This document shows, piece after piece, positions 15,830 to 24,673 of a stretch of 41,946 bases of DNA. Positions within the stretch are counted from its first letter, which is position 1. Every line of letters begins with the position of its first letter. Position numbers and translations under genes: made by a program. The notes under the pieces were generated by a model. The model made no database searches and was not told the origin of the DNA. It saw only the letters and a list, made by a program, of their open reading frames with translations. This DNA comes from Bacteroidota bacterium. GTDB taxonomy: Bacteria > Bacteroidota > Ignavibacteria > Kryptoniales > JAKASW01. The stretch lies in the NCBI GenBank assembly GCA_023381615.1, contig JAMCQL010000030.1, positions 1 to 41,946 of the forward strand, read 5' to 3'.

Positions 15830-16570
15830 TCACTCCAGACTAAAGTCTGATTGTTCAATAACGATTTTGATTAACCCGATCTTTACAAAAAGGAACTTCG
15901 GAATCGTCTGTATCTCGCTCCTGAGAAGTATAGGAATTCCATTCCCGATAAATGCAAAATCCGTAAAAGTTTTCACCTCAGCTTTTCCGCGCTTCGTGTT
16001 CATCGTAAAATCGTGAAATGTGCGCACAGGCAAAAGCATCTGATGATCTATCCAAATTTCGCCATCGCCTTCCGCGTCGACAGAATCACCTTCGGCATCC
16101 AGCTCGAATTTTATCAGATAGCAGTTTCTTCCCGACATATTCGCCGAATCCGAAATTACTTGCGCGGAAAATTTCGTTTTCCTGTCTGCCAGCGAAAGCG
16201 GCATATTCCAAGGAAAAGCCGAATCAAAAATTCTTAGCGTTGGCTTGTTTAGTCGGCGGGACGCTTCCCTACCCATCATTTTTGCGAATGTTGAATCGGA
16301 AGCCAATGGTGTTCCGACTATTTCGTTCTTAACGTCCTTGCCATCTTTTATAGTAACCCTGTAATTTGATGCGGCCTCCGACTTCTTCCCGAAAATATCT
16401 GAGGTGACATTTACAGTTGCCTTAAGCGTCCCGCTGAGCTTGTCCGCCTCTTGCTCCAATAGTTTAACTTTATCTTCCGAGCTTTGAAGTATCGACGCCG
16501 CTGACAGCGACTGCGAATGGACCTCAAATCCGACAAGACTCAAGAACACGAAGGCAACAATTTTTCTCAT
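15830..16570 (-). CDS. Exported LolA-like protein, paired with the upstream gene
   Basis: The 246-residue protein has a cleavable signal peptide ([20 protein letters not shown]). The rest is mostly beta ('[24 protein letters not shown]', then '[20 protein letters not shown]'). This matches the pattern of LolA/LolB-like 'outer membrane lipoprotein-sorting' folds, in which a half-barrel carries a lipid chain in the periplasm; that is inferred from pattern only. Its ATG overlaps the stop of the upstream LolA-like gene (ATGA), and it ends 4 nt before pgk, so all are likely translated together. Confidence 0.7.
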   Translation of the reverse strand: MRKIVAFVFLSLVGFEVHSQSLSAASILQSSEDKVKLLEQEADKLSGTLKATVNVTSDIFGKKSEAASNYRVTIKDGKDVKNEIVGTPLASDSTFAKMMGREASRRLNKPTLRIFDSAFPWNMPLSLADRKTKFSAQVISDSANMSGRNCYLIKFELDAEGDSVDAEGDGEIWIDHQMLLPVRTFHDFTMNTKRGKAEVKTFTDFAFIGNGIPILLRSEIQTIPKFLFVKIGLIKIVIEQSDFSLE

Positions 16571-17250
16571 ATCTTTTTCAGATCCTCGTTCTTAATAGTC
16601 ACGACCGCGACTTCACCTTTCAAAAAAAGAAAACGGGCGTAAACCTGCATCACAATTTTGTCCGGAAAATACATTTCGGATTCCTGATCGTAAACGACAT
16701 CTATGTTGTCCTTAAACTCTACGCCGAGCGGCAGCCCCGTGATATGCTCTTCAATGTGAACTGGAGTGTAATTGTAGGCATTTACGGACGCTGTAACAGT
16801 GCTCAGTGGATCGCCCATGTCCGAGGCTTTGGCAAAACTAAAATTAATCCCATAACATCCGTTGCAGGTCGGCTTATCGAATTCACATGAGGCGAGGACT
16901 TTCTTTCCGTCCGAAAAGTATTCCGACAAAAAGAACATCCTGTCGAACGCATCATAACCGCCACCGAATCGGTCACCATTCGGTACGGTGCTGTATATGA
17001 GCTGTCGCTCGAACTTCCCATGTCGAACGGTGATCCTAAAAACGAGACTGTCCCTGTCGCCCTTCGTTGATCTCATTTCCATCTTTTGTATGAATTGGAT
17101 GTCCACATGCTTCAGGCTACTGTCGATCTCCGCAGCGCGGGCTTTGCATTTTTCATAAACCTCACGTGCACTATTTGTGCTTGAGCCATGATTTAAATTG
17201 AATGCGAAAACTAATGCGGCGATAAGAAAGATGTTCAATCTACCCTTCAA
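16567..17250 (-). CDS. Exported beta-rich protein, LolA-like
   Basis: The 227-residue protein has a signal peptide (residues 1-22, hydrophobic FLIAALVFAF) and a beta-rich body with 'VHIEEHITGLPLGVEFKDNIDVVYDQESEMYFPDKIVMQVYARF' spread over residues about 165-210. This resembles the 'sign of hydrolysed lipid carrier' fold of LolA-like proteins. Two internal cysteines in 'CEFDKPTCNGCYGINF' may form a disulfide. I do not recognise a named family. It overlaps the next gene by 4 nt and follows a strong hairpin after gap. Confidence 0.65.
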   Translation of the reverse strand: MKGRLNIFLIAALVFAFNLNHGSSTNSAREVYEKCKARAAEIDSSLKHVDIQFIQKMEMRSTKGDRDSLVFRITVRHGKFERQLIYSTVPNGDRFGGGYDAFDRMFFLSEYFSDGKKVLASCEFDKPTCNGCYGINFSFAKASDMGDPLSTVTASVNAYNYTPVHIEEHITGLPLGVEFKDNIDVVYDQESEMYFPDKIVMQVYARFLFLKGEVAVVTIKNEDLKKI

Positions 17251-17258
17251 AAGAATAG

Positions 17259-17292
17259 CGTCCGTCCCGAAAAATTACTTTCGGGACGGACG
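17259..17292 (-). terminator. 14-bp perfect hairpin between gap and the exported genes
   Basis: CGTCCGTCCCGAAA pairs perfectly with TTTCGGGACGGACG around a 6-nt loop, 15 nt after the gap stop. On the minus strand CTATTCTTTT follows, a poor T-run, so it may be a partial terminator or an mRNA-processing element that lowers expression of the genes downstream of gap. Confidence 0.6.
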
Positions 17293-17306
17293 GGCAGTAT
17301 TCGAGA

Positions 17307-18359
<1,053 letters not shown>

Positions 18360-18431
18360 CTATAATATGCAATTTCACTATGTTTGAAAGGTTGCATCTG
18401 TAAAATAACGTTAATAGATTGGACTGTATGC

Positions 18432-18465
18432 ACTGTGTTTGCAACCCTTGTTGGTTAAACACAGT
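18432..18465 (+). promoter_or_regulatory. Inverted repeat in the leader of the T9SS-secreted protein
   Basis: ACTGTGTTT (18432-18440) and AAACACAGT (18457-18465) form a perfect 9-bp stem. Inside it AACC and GGTT can continue the helix. It lies about 25 nt before AAGGAGGG and 40 nt before the ATG, in the divergent region with gap. It could be an operator or an mRNA leader structure. Confidence 0.4.
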
Positions 18466-18504
18466 ACGCGGGTAAACTATTAAAACAAAAAGGAGGGAAG
18501 TAGT

Positions 18505-20013
18505 ATGAAACGATTCTACCAGTTTCTTTTTGTAGGGGTATTTGTGTGGGCAGCCAACTCAAACGCACAGATCAACATCACCTCTACCACGCCGGCAAAC
18601 AACAGCACAAACATTCCTCTAAAAACCACAATCAGCATCACTTTCAGCGCCGCGCTGGACACAAGCATTCACGTTGATGAGAAAGAATTGCCGATGCTCA
18701 TACTCACCAATGTCGACAGTGTCGACTCAGTAACATGGAGCAATGGCCTCAAGACATTGAATGCTTTTGCCGTTCTAGAACCTAATACATCATATACAAT
18801 AGGTATCGTATCCGCGGTTGGACAGGGTGGTCTCAAGTTGCCAAGTCCATACATTTTCAACTTTACAACCGGCACTCAATTCCCGCCCTACAGTGTCAGC
18901 GGTGTGGTCAGCAGCGGAACGACAGGTGTTTCACCAGACGGTGCTATTGTCGGATTGAGCACGATGCCAATTTTTGGACACGAAGGTACACCGCCTTTTG
19001 TTTCACTGGCAGTTACTAATGCGTCTGGCAACTTTAGCCTTCCTCATGTCGCTAACGGCACATATTATCCAGTAGCCGCAAAAGATGTTGACGGAGATGG
19101 ACAAATTGATCCGATGAAGGGAGGAGATGTGGTTGCATTTGGAGACTCAATTGTTGTGAATAATGCCAATGTGGGCGGCGTATCCTTAACATGGTTCACT
19201 GTCAAGTGGATCTCTTCCGTAGAAGCAATTCAAATTGCTGATAGTCTGACGAAGCAATTGCCCACTGACAAAAAAATACGTCTTGTTGGTGCCAATAATG
19301 CTGATACGACTGGACATTCCATCGGGTGGTATATCTTTTACACCAGCGATAGTGCAAAGGCCGGCTACGAAGTTAGCGCAAGCTCGTTCGGCGGCATTTT
19401 TCCAATGGACAGCTCGATGTATTATTGGGCAACAAGGCTGATGGCTTTCGGCCCGGATACGGCGGCGAGTGCCGACAGTTTTGTTACTAAACTGGAAAAC
19501 GCGGGGGGAAGAGATTTCCGCCAGAAGAACACAGCAAGTGGAGATTCTGTCACGCTGCAGCTATCGCTCGGTCAGCTGAAGCACACACAATTCGGGGATA
19601 TCGCACCAGACACGGGACTTTACTGGGGCGCTGAATATCTTGCTTCGAATCCTGCAAGGATGCCCAGCATTATTAGGTTCATCGGTGATTTCAAGACTGG
19701 AAACATACTTGTCGTGACAGGCGTTAGCGAAAAACCACCAGCGACTGCTAAGAACTACGAGCTTTATCAAAATTATCCGAATCCGTTTAACCCAGTTACA
19801 ATAATCTCATTCTCAGTGCCGCAGAAGGTTCATGTCAGCTTGAAAGTATATAACGTGTTGGGGCAGGAGGTGGCGATCCTTTTTGATGGCATCGCTGAGT
19901 CAGGCAGACATGAGTTCCGGTTTGACGGGAGCAGACTTTCGTCGGGGATATACTTCTATAAGATGCAGGCAAATGATTTCATGCTTGTAAGAAAGATGCT
20001 TCTGCTGAAATAG
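18505..20013 (+). CDS. T9SS-exported protein with Ig-like (Big_5) domain
   Basis: The 502-residue protein starts with a signal peptide (cleavage near NSNAQ, residues 19-23). Residues about 24-122 form a Big_5/SbsA Ig-like domain ('STTPANNSTNIPLKTTISIT'). Residues about 130-215 resemble a CnaB-like fold containing 'DVDGDGQID', a calcium-type loop. A middle region of unknown fold follows, then a T9SS C-terminal sorting domain (about 418-502) with 'YQNYPNPFNPVTIISF' and 'SSGIYFYKMQ'. It should be secreted or surface-attached through the Por machinery. A strong AAAGGAGGG site fixes the start, and an intrinsic terminator follows, so it is monocistronic. The biochemical role is unknown. Confidence 0.9.
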   Translation: MKRFYQFLFVGVFVWAANSNAQINITSTTPANNSTNIPLKTTISITFSAALDTSIHVDEKELPMLILTNVDSVDSVTWSNGLKTLNAFAVLEPNTSYTIGIVSAVGQGGLKLPSPYIFNFTTGTQFPPYSVSGVVSSGTTGVSPDGAIVGLSTMPIFGHEGTPPFVSLAVTNASGNFSLPHVANGTYYPVAAKDVDGDGQIDPMKGGDVVAFGDSIVVNNANVGGVSLTWFTVKWISSVEAIQIADSLTKQLPTDKKIRLVGANNADTTGHSIGWYIFYTSDSAKAGYEVSASSFGGIFPMDSSMYYWATRLMAFGPDTAASADSFVTKLENAGGRDFRQKNTASGDSVTLQLSLGQLKHTQFGDIAPDTGLYWGAEYLASNPARMPSIIRFIGDFKTGNILVVTGVSEKPPATAKNYELYQNYPNPFNPVTIISFSVPQKVHVSLKVYNVLGQEVAILFDGIAESGRHEFRFDGSRLSSGIYFYKMQANDFMLVRKMLLLK

Positions 20014-20086
20014 TGCCAAATGTCCTAATAGTAAGTAGTATCATTTGATACTAACCATAAACGACGGCCGAAGAAATTACTCAAGC

Positions 20087-20122
20087 AAAGCCCGAGGAAC
20101 ATCCAACTCCTTGGGCTTTTTT
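20087..20122 (+). terminator. Intrinsic terminator
   Basis: A 12-bp stem (AAAGCCCGAGGA / TCCTTGGGCTTT, one G-T pair) with a 9-nt loop is followed by TTT. It lies about 75 nt after the stop of the T9SS-exported protein. Confidence 0.85.
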
Positions 20123-20196
20123 CTGTATTTGAAGCATGTGTTTGCGCAATGTCAAATATTGTATGTAAAATTCCGTTACGAACCGCCGCCGGGGCG

Positions 20197-20213
20197 CTCC
20201 CGCCTTTGGCGGG
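20197..20213. repeat. Short palindrome TCCCGCC-TTT-GGCGGGA
   Basis: A perfect 7-bp stem with a TTT loop, of the same build as 2181-2198. It is intergenic and has no T-run, so it is probably a dispersed palindromic repeat, not a terminator. Confidence 0.55.
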
Positions 20214-20315
20214 ACAAGCTTGCCGACTGCACAATTTACCAATTGTGTCTATTCTCAATCCTCGTTGAATTTCGGGCTAATCAAGTCTATATTTTAGAAA
20301 AACGAGGCGTGTTCC

Positions 20316-20609
20316 ATGAAAGAGATTGAATTCATCAGGAAAAACAAAACCCAGTTCCTGGATTACTTTCGAACCAAGTTCCCGACATTCCATCTTTCCA
20401 ATATTTTTTACCGCGATCTGCGGTATGCGCTGAAATATTATCTCCACTCCAACGGTTTTAATTTGTCCGACGCGGAACTTGAGAACGCCGCAAACGTGTT
20501 AACCAAAGAGATGGTTTCCGATGGAGTCTTCAAACCTGTGTCGGCCGGTGTGTGGACTTTAAACTATCCGGATTTCCGCACGAAGACACCCGGGAAGCCA
20601 GTTCTTTAA
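20316..20609 (+). CDS. Small hypothetical protein
   Basis: The 97-residue soluble protein has no signal peptide. It contains 'FYRDLRYALKYYLHSNGFNLSDAELENAANVLTKEM' (split, residues about 28-66), which looks like a helical bundle, and a short beta-like C-terminus ('GVWTLNYPDF'). I do not recognise the family. A GAGGCG lies about 8 nt upstream. It is 43 nt upstream of the Fe-S scaffold gene on the same strand and could be cotranscribed with it. Confidence 0.65.
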   Translation: MKEIEFIRKNKTQFLDYFRTKFPTFHLSNIFYRDLRYALKYYLHSNGFNLSDAELENAANVLTKEMVSDGVFKPVSAGVWTLNYPDFRTKTPGKPVL

Positions 20610-20652
20610 TTTAGAGTTTCTATTTACAAATAAATTCCGAGGAGGAGAGAAA

Positions 20653-21006
20653 ATGGCTGAGGTTGAAACGGCCCAAGGCGATATTAACATTTCAGATAGA
20701 GCCGCAAAGGAAATAAAGAAAGTGATGTCGGAGAATAAAATACCCGAGACCTTCGGCTTGAGAATGGGAGTCAAAGGCGGAGGATGCAGCGGATTCTCCT
20801 ATGTTCTCGGCTTTGATGAGAAGGCGAAGGAGACAGACAAGGTCATCGACTCGAACGGCGTAAAAGTTTACGTCGACGAAAAAAGTCTTCCTTACCTGAT
20901 GGGAATTATTCTCGACTATCAAGATGGCTTGAGCGGAAAAGGATTTACTTTCGAAAATCCGAATGCCACACGGACTTGCGGCTGCGGCAATTCGTTCAGC
21001 GCTTGA
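20653..21006 (+). CDS. erpA: Iron-sulfur cluster insertion/A-type carrier protein (IscA/ErpA/SufA)
   Basis: The 117-residue protein has the HesB/IscA fold and the three conserved cysteines: one in 'GGGCSGFSY' (near residue 47) and the CGCG pair in 'TRTCGCGNSF' at the C-terminus. A-type carriers bind Fe-S clusters and hand them to apo-proteins in the cytoplasm. The start follows GAGGAGAG. No other isc or suf gene is close; the next gene encodes superoxide dismutase, consistent with oxidative-stress protection but not proof of an operon, because a 280-bp repeat-bearing gap separates them. The subfamily name (ErpA, SufA or IscA) is uncertain. Confidence 0.93.
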   Translation: MAEVETAQGDINISDRAAKEIKKVMSENKIPETFGLRMGVKGGGCSGFSYVLGFDEKAKETDKVIDSNGVKVYVDEKSLPYLMGIILDYQDGLSGKGFTFENPNATRTCGCGNSFSA

Positions 21007-21103
21007 GATTTTCCCGGGAAACAAGTGAATATTTTATTGATAATAGCATACGGACCACACACCTGTGTGCCGAAACACTTCGGTGTGCAGGCACAGATGA
21101 TAC

Positions 21104-21186
21104 GGATTTCCACGGATCAGATTACGTTTTTTCTGACCCGTGTGAATCTGCGTCATTCGTGTCATCCGTGGTCTATTTTGGCAGGC
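21104..21186. repeat. Dispersed intergenic repeat of the ATCCGTG/CACGGAT type
   Basis: The gap between erpA and sod contains TCCACGGATCAGATTACG, then CCCGTGTGAATCTGCGTC and GTGTCATCCGTGGTC. I know such 'CACGGATxAxACGGAT ... ATCCGTGTxATCCGTGG' strings as widespread non-coding repeats in unrelated bacteria. No gene is supported here. Confidence 0.55.
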
Positions 21187-21288
21187 GAAGCCGAGGAAGC
21201 GGGATGATGAGCGACTTTCAGGTCCCACGCAATGACGCCAAAGAGGAAATTGAAATATTTATCTCATTAAAAAAGAAAGGAAACGAAA

Positions 21289-21879
21289 ATGACATACCAA
21301 CCTAAGAATTACGCCCACTTGATAGGAATGGATGGTTTCTCCAAGCAGTTGCTTGAAAACCACTTTACACTTTATCAAGGTTATGTAACAAACACTAATA
21401 AGCTCGCCGACATCCTGTCACAGATGCTGAAGGATGGAAAGACCGGGACACCTGAATATGCCGAATTGAAAAGACGTTTCGGCTGGGAATTCAACGGCAT
21501 GAGACTCCACGAATATTATTTCGACAACTTAGGCGGCAAGGAACCTCTCGGAAACAAGACAGCACTCCACGCGGCAATCGAAAAACAGTTTGGAAGTTAC
21601 GCCAGCTGGGAAGCCGACTTCAAAGCGACCGGCAGCATGAGGGGAATCGGCTGGACGGTTCTTTATTTCGACAACACCAACGGAACTCTGTACAACGAGT
21701 GGATCAACGAACACGACATGGGACACTTAGCCGGCTGCACGCCTATCCTTGTGTTGGACGTATTTGAACATGCATTTATGATTGACTACGGTTTAAAAAG
21801 AGCCGACTACATTGCTGCATTTATGAAGAACATAAATTGGAAAGTCGCAGCAGAGAGGTATGACAAGGCTCAACACTAA
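21289..21879 (+). CDS. sodB: Superoxide dismutase, Fe/Mn family
   Basis: The 196-residue protein has the four metal ligands His25 ('ENHFTLYQGY'), His74 ('LHEYYFDNLGG'), Asp157 and His161 ('DVFEHAFMIDYG'). It converts superoxide to oxygen and hydrogen peroxide. The sequence is of the divergent branch with 'HEYYFDN' and 'DVFEHAF' in place of the classical 'DVWEHAYY'. Phe159 replaces the usual Trp next to the ligand pair, so the metal (Fe, Mn or cambialistic) cannot be assigned by inspection. There is no signal peptide. An AAAGGAAA site precedes the ATG. The Met/His-rich exported protein follows after 16 nt, suggesting an operon. Confidence 0.95.
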   Translation: MTYQPKNYAHLIGMDGFSKQLLENHFTLYQGYVTNTNKLADILSQMLKDGKTGTPEYAELKRRFGWEFNGMRLHEYYFDNLGGKEPLGNKTALHAAIEKQFGSYASWEADFKATGSMRGIGWTVLYFDNTNGTLYNEWINEHDMGHLAGCTPILVLDVFEHAFMIDYGLKRADYIAAFMKNINWKVAAERYDKAQH

Positions 21880-21895
21880 AACAAAGGAGGAGAAG

Positions 21896-22312
21896 ATGAG
21901 GAAAATAAAAATCGCTGCGTTCGTCATCGCAGCGGTGTTCGCCGGTGCGACCATGACTTATGCCCAGCAGATGAAAGATATGAAAGGCATGCACGGCATG
22001 AACATGAGTCAACATGCCAAAATGACGACGATAAAGGGAGAAGTCGTTGACTTGGCGTGCTACCTCACAAAGGGCGAGCACGGCGCAAAACACGAGGAAT
22101 GCGCCCAGATGTGTATCAACAGCGGATTACCAGTCGGTATTCTTGACAAGGATGGTCATGTTTACCTGGCAATTACCGCTAATCACAAGCCTGCGAATTC
22201 GCTTCTTGTCCAGTACGCAGCAAAGGAAGTTGAAGTGACGGGTACTGTTGACAAGAGAGGCGGAATGGATGTTGTCGCAGTTGACAAAATTGAGCCTCTA
22301 AACAGCAAATAG
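21896..22312 (+). CDS. Exported Met/His-rich protein, probable metal binding
   Basis: From the ATG at 21896 (AAAGGAGG upstream) the protein has 138 residues. A signal peptide (cleavage near TYAQQ, residues 20-24) is followed by 'MKDMKGMHGMNMSQH', a Met/His run of the kind that binds copper or silver. The folded part holds 'GEVVDLACYLTKGEHGAKHEECAQMC' with three cysteines and two to three histidines, then an OB-like C-terminus ('EVEVTGTVDKRGGMDVVAV'). I know the core as a small exported family without an agreed function. It sits 16 nt after sod and is closed by an intrinsic terminator, so the pair forms an oxidative-stress/metal unit by inference. Confidence 0.8.
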   Translation: MRKIKIAAFVIAAVFAGATMTYAQQMKDMKGMHGMNMSQHAKMTTIKGEVVDLACYLTKGEHGAKHEECAQMCINSGLPVGILDKDGHVYLAITANHKPANSLLVQYAAKEVEVTGTVDKRGGMDVVAVDKIEPLNSK

Positions 22313-22338
22313 CATCGCAGCAAAAATATTCAAACGGG

Positions 22339-22366
22339 AAAGGCGATCTCAACAGGTCGCCTTTTT
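22339..22366 (+). terminator. Intrinsic terminator of the sod unit
   Basis: An 8-bp stem AAAGGCGA / TCGCCTTT with a 10-nt loop is followed by a short T-run (five Ts including the stem end), 26 nt after the stop of the Met/His-rich protein. Confidence 0.8.
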
Positions 22367-22396
22367 CGTTTTCTACCGACAGCCTCTTATTGAACT

Positions 22397-22625
22397 TAAC
22401 CACTGGTGGAACGGAGAAATCCCCCTGAATCCCCCTTTGAAAAAGGGGGACAAAGGGGAATTTCTTATTCCAGTGCCTCTCAGCCACAGGCTGATATTCT
22501 CCAAACCTGTCAGTCTGGCTCAAGTGTCACCGTGTTTTGATTAAACGACAAGAGGCGAAGATGCATGGAAAAAGGAAACTTCAGCACTTACTCAGTGTCT
22601 CCGTGTTTGAGTTTAGATTACCAAG
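22397..22625. repeat. Composite intergenic repeat, copy B (plus orientation)
   Basis: The centre GAAATCCCCCTGAATCCCCC (22416-22435) leads into a C5T3-GAA-A3G5 hairpin (22431-22449) and GGGGAATTTC. It matches the minus-strand reading of copy A (11156-11305). The left flank TTGAACTTAACCACTGG and right flank ACTCAGTGTCTCCGTG / TTTGAGTTTA also correspond in order. Copy B is longer because about 75 bp separate its centre from the right flank. Confidence 0.7.
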
Positions 22626-22641
22626 AGAATTCGCTGCCATT

Positions 22642-23364
22642 TCAATAAGCTCCGAGCAGCGATGCGATTTTGATTGCGGCGGTCTCGGACCTCAGGCGGG
22701 CTTTACCAAGCGAGAAACTCTTGAATCCATTTGCCAGCAAAAACTTAATTTCATCTTCCGAAAAACCTCCTTCGGGGCCGATGAGCGCAATAACCGACTT
22801 CTCCTTAGTCAAGAGCGACAGATGACCGTCGACCACTTCTACAGCCTTTTCATGCAACACCATCTTTTCATCATAATTACCACACTGTGTTACGGCATCT
22901 TTCAAATTTCTCGCGACGATTAATTCCGGAAAATAACTCTGCAGCGATTGTTTCACAGCAGACTTAACAACGCCTTGCAGTCTTTCAAGGCGAGGATTTA
23001 CTTTTTCACTCCGCTCGGAATTAAACAGCAAGAATCTCCTCGCGCCAAGCTCGGTGCATTTCTCAAGAGCCGATTCGACTTTCGACATTGGCTTCAACAT
23101 TGCTATCCCGATACAATATTCACGCAAAGACAAATTCAAATCATGATACTCTTCAATTATCTCACAAACCGATTTATCTTTTCCAATCTCGCGAACAGAA
23201 CAGAGACACGTCTTCCCGTTTCCGTTTGTTGCTAAAATTCTTCCGCCGACTCTCACCCGGAGTACACGGGCAAGGTGAAAGTGTTCCTCCTCATCGATGA
23301 CCAAAATACTCTTGCCGTGTTTGTCTAACGATTTGCTTTCGTCTTTGAATATGAACTGTTCCAT
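22642..23364 (-). CDS. rsmE: 16S rRNA (uracil-1498 N3)-methyltransferase
   Basis: The 240-residue protein has an N-terminal PUA-like part ('HFHLARVLRVRVGGRI', residues about 28-43) and a SPOUT methyltransferase domain with the knot signatures 'LIGPEGGFSEDEI' (near residue 193) and 'LGKARLRSETA' (near 217). It methylates N3 of U1498 in 16S rRNA using S-adenosylmethionine. Its ATG shares one base with the stop of the upstream BamA-like gene (TAATG), so they are translationally coupled. Confidence 0.95.
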   Translation of the reverse strand: MEQFIFKDESKSLDKHGKSILVIDEEEHFHLARVLRVRVGGRILATNGNGKTCLCSVREIGKDKSVCEIIEEYHDLNLSLREYCIGIAMLKPMSKVESALEKCTELGARRFLLFNSERSEKVNPRLERLQGVVKSAVKQSLQSYFPELIVARNLKDAVTQCGNYDEKMVLHEKAVEVVDGHLSLLTKEKSVIALIGPEGGFSEDEIKFLLANGFKSFSLGKARLRSETAAIKIASLLGAY

Positions 23365-24671
23365 TATATCGTCGCACCGAAGTCAAGTATAAATTGCCAG
23401 CGCTTGTCGCTGCCGCGCGCATAATCGGCTTGGATCACAATATCGTACGGGAGCAGCATGCCTAATCCGGTTCCATAGCCGTAAAGAGCCTGATTAATTT
23501 TCATGTTGAGCTGTTTGTTTGAAGTCTCTCCGATGTCGGCAAAGATACTCCAGTAGATGCCGATCCGATTTGAAATATATTCCCTGAAAGGGAAATCCGG
23601 GAAATCGATCTCGATCTTTTTTATGATTGGAATGTGCAGCTCAAAGTTTGCGCCCAATATACTTTCGCCTTCTGAGATGGTGTTGAACATCCCGCGTATT
23701 CTTTCGTAATAACCGATGAAAACGTGGTCATACGGCGGAATTTGAGGCCCTTCGGCGAGGTCACCGTATATTCTTGCCGCAAAGACAAGCGGGTCTACCA
23801 ACGTAACGTATTGGCGGGCGTCAAAAGAAAATCTAATGAAGTTGACTGCGCTTTCGCCAAGCCCGTCCTTTTCCAGCGAAGCTGCAATATAATTTCCTTG
23901 AGTCGCATAATTGCTGAGGTTCCGCGTGTCGAAACGGTACTCGAGGTTGAGCGATGCGAAAATATCTGTGCCGGTCGGTGAGACTACTGAGGTGGAATAG
24001 TTTGAAGAATTAGCCGCAATATAATTGTACGCCGCGCCGAGAGTCAGAATAGAATAAATACCGAATCTCCTTCCTAATTCGACATACATCGTCCCAAAAT
24101 TGTCATCGAACTCCCCGCTTGAGTATCTTGTGCGCGAGCTAATGTTTCTACCGCGCGAGTAACTTGCTCCGAGTGTCAAAATAAAATTTTTGTTTTTGCC
24201 AATCGTAGGAGTTCTGTAGAACGCGCCGAAAAACGGATCATATCCGAGCGCAAAAAATCCTGACAGCTTCTCGTCCCTTCCCCTGAAATTCATGTGGATT
24301 ATTCCTGCGCCCACGTAAAGTTTTTTCCAGTCTCTGTCGCGCAAGCCGACGACCGGATAAGGCCAGATATACCACCGCTCCTGAACGTATATCAGCAGAT
24401 CGATTCGATTACGAAAAACCGGTTCGACTTGCATCAAGACATTTGTGAAAAGACCGCTGCTGTAAACTCTTTCGCGGGCAAATTCCAGCGCGGTCGTGCT
24501 GACTGTGTCGCCTTCGGAAAAAGGAAGTTCGCGGAGAATCACGTAGGATTTTGTGACCTTGTTCCCTTCGAGGATGATTTTATTGATGACGTAGGTTGAT
24601 GTCGAGTCTTGAGCACGAAGCACAGCCGATACAGCGAGGACAAAAGTGACGGCGGCAATCGCCCGCTGCAT
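23364..24671 (-). CDS. BamA/Omp85-like surface antigen with a single POTRA repeat
   Basis: The 435-residue protein has a signal peptide (residues 1-20), one POTRA-type repeat ('YVINKIILEGNKVTKSYVILREL', about residues 27-100) and a D15/Omp85 beta-barrel ending in 'FILDFGATI'. With one POTRA it is far shorter than BamA (usually about 800 residues) and fits the small patatin/Omp85 or TamA-like group. The role is probably outer-membrane insertion or export of an unknown partner. It follows the sensor kinase by 2 nt and overlaps rsmE, so a unit secG - kinase - barrel - rsmE is likely. Confidence 0.88.
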   Translation of the reverse strand: MQRAIAAVTFVLAVSAVLRAQDSTSTYVINKIILEGNKVTKSYVILRELPFSEGDTVSTTALEFARERVYSSGLFTNVLMQVEPVFRNRIDLLIYVQERWYIWPYPVVGLRDRDWKKLYVGAGIIHMNFRGRDEKLSGFFALGYDPFFGAFYRTPTIGKNKNFILTLGASYSRGRNISSRTRYSSGEFDDNFGTMYVELGRRFGIYSILTLGAAYNYIAANSSNYSTSVVSPTGTDIFASLNLEYRFDTRNLSNYATQGNYIAASLEKDGLGESAVNFIRFSFDARQYVTLVDPLVFAARIYGDLAEGPQIPPYDHVFIGYYERIRGMFNTISEGESILGANFELHIPIIKKIEIDFPDFPFREYISNRIGIYWSIFADIGETSNKQLNMKINQALYGYGTGLGMLLPYDIVIQADYARGSDKRWQFILDFGATI

Positions 24672-24673
24672 GA

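Noticed and set aside
15826-15858. Extended N-terminus of pgk
   Set aside because: It would overlap the upstream gene's end and lacks a ribosome binding site; ATG at 15825 has GGAG.
16567-17250. Exported protein as a c-type cytochrome or thioredoxin-like protein because of closely spaced cysteines
   Set aside because: The cysteines do not form CxxCH or a thioredoxin active site; a disulfide is the simplest reading.
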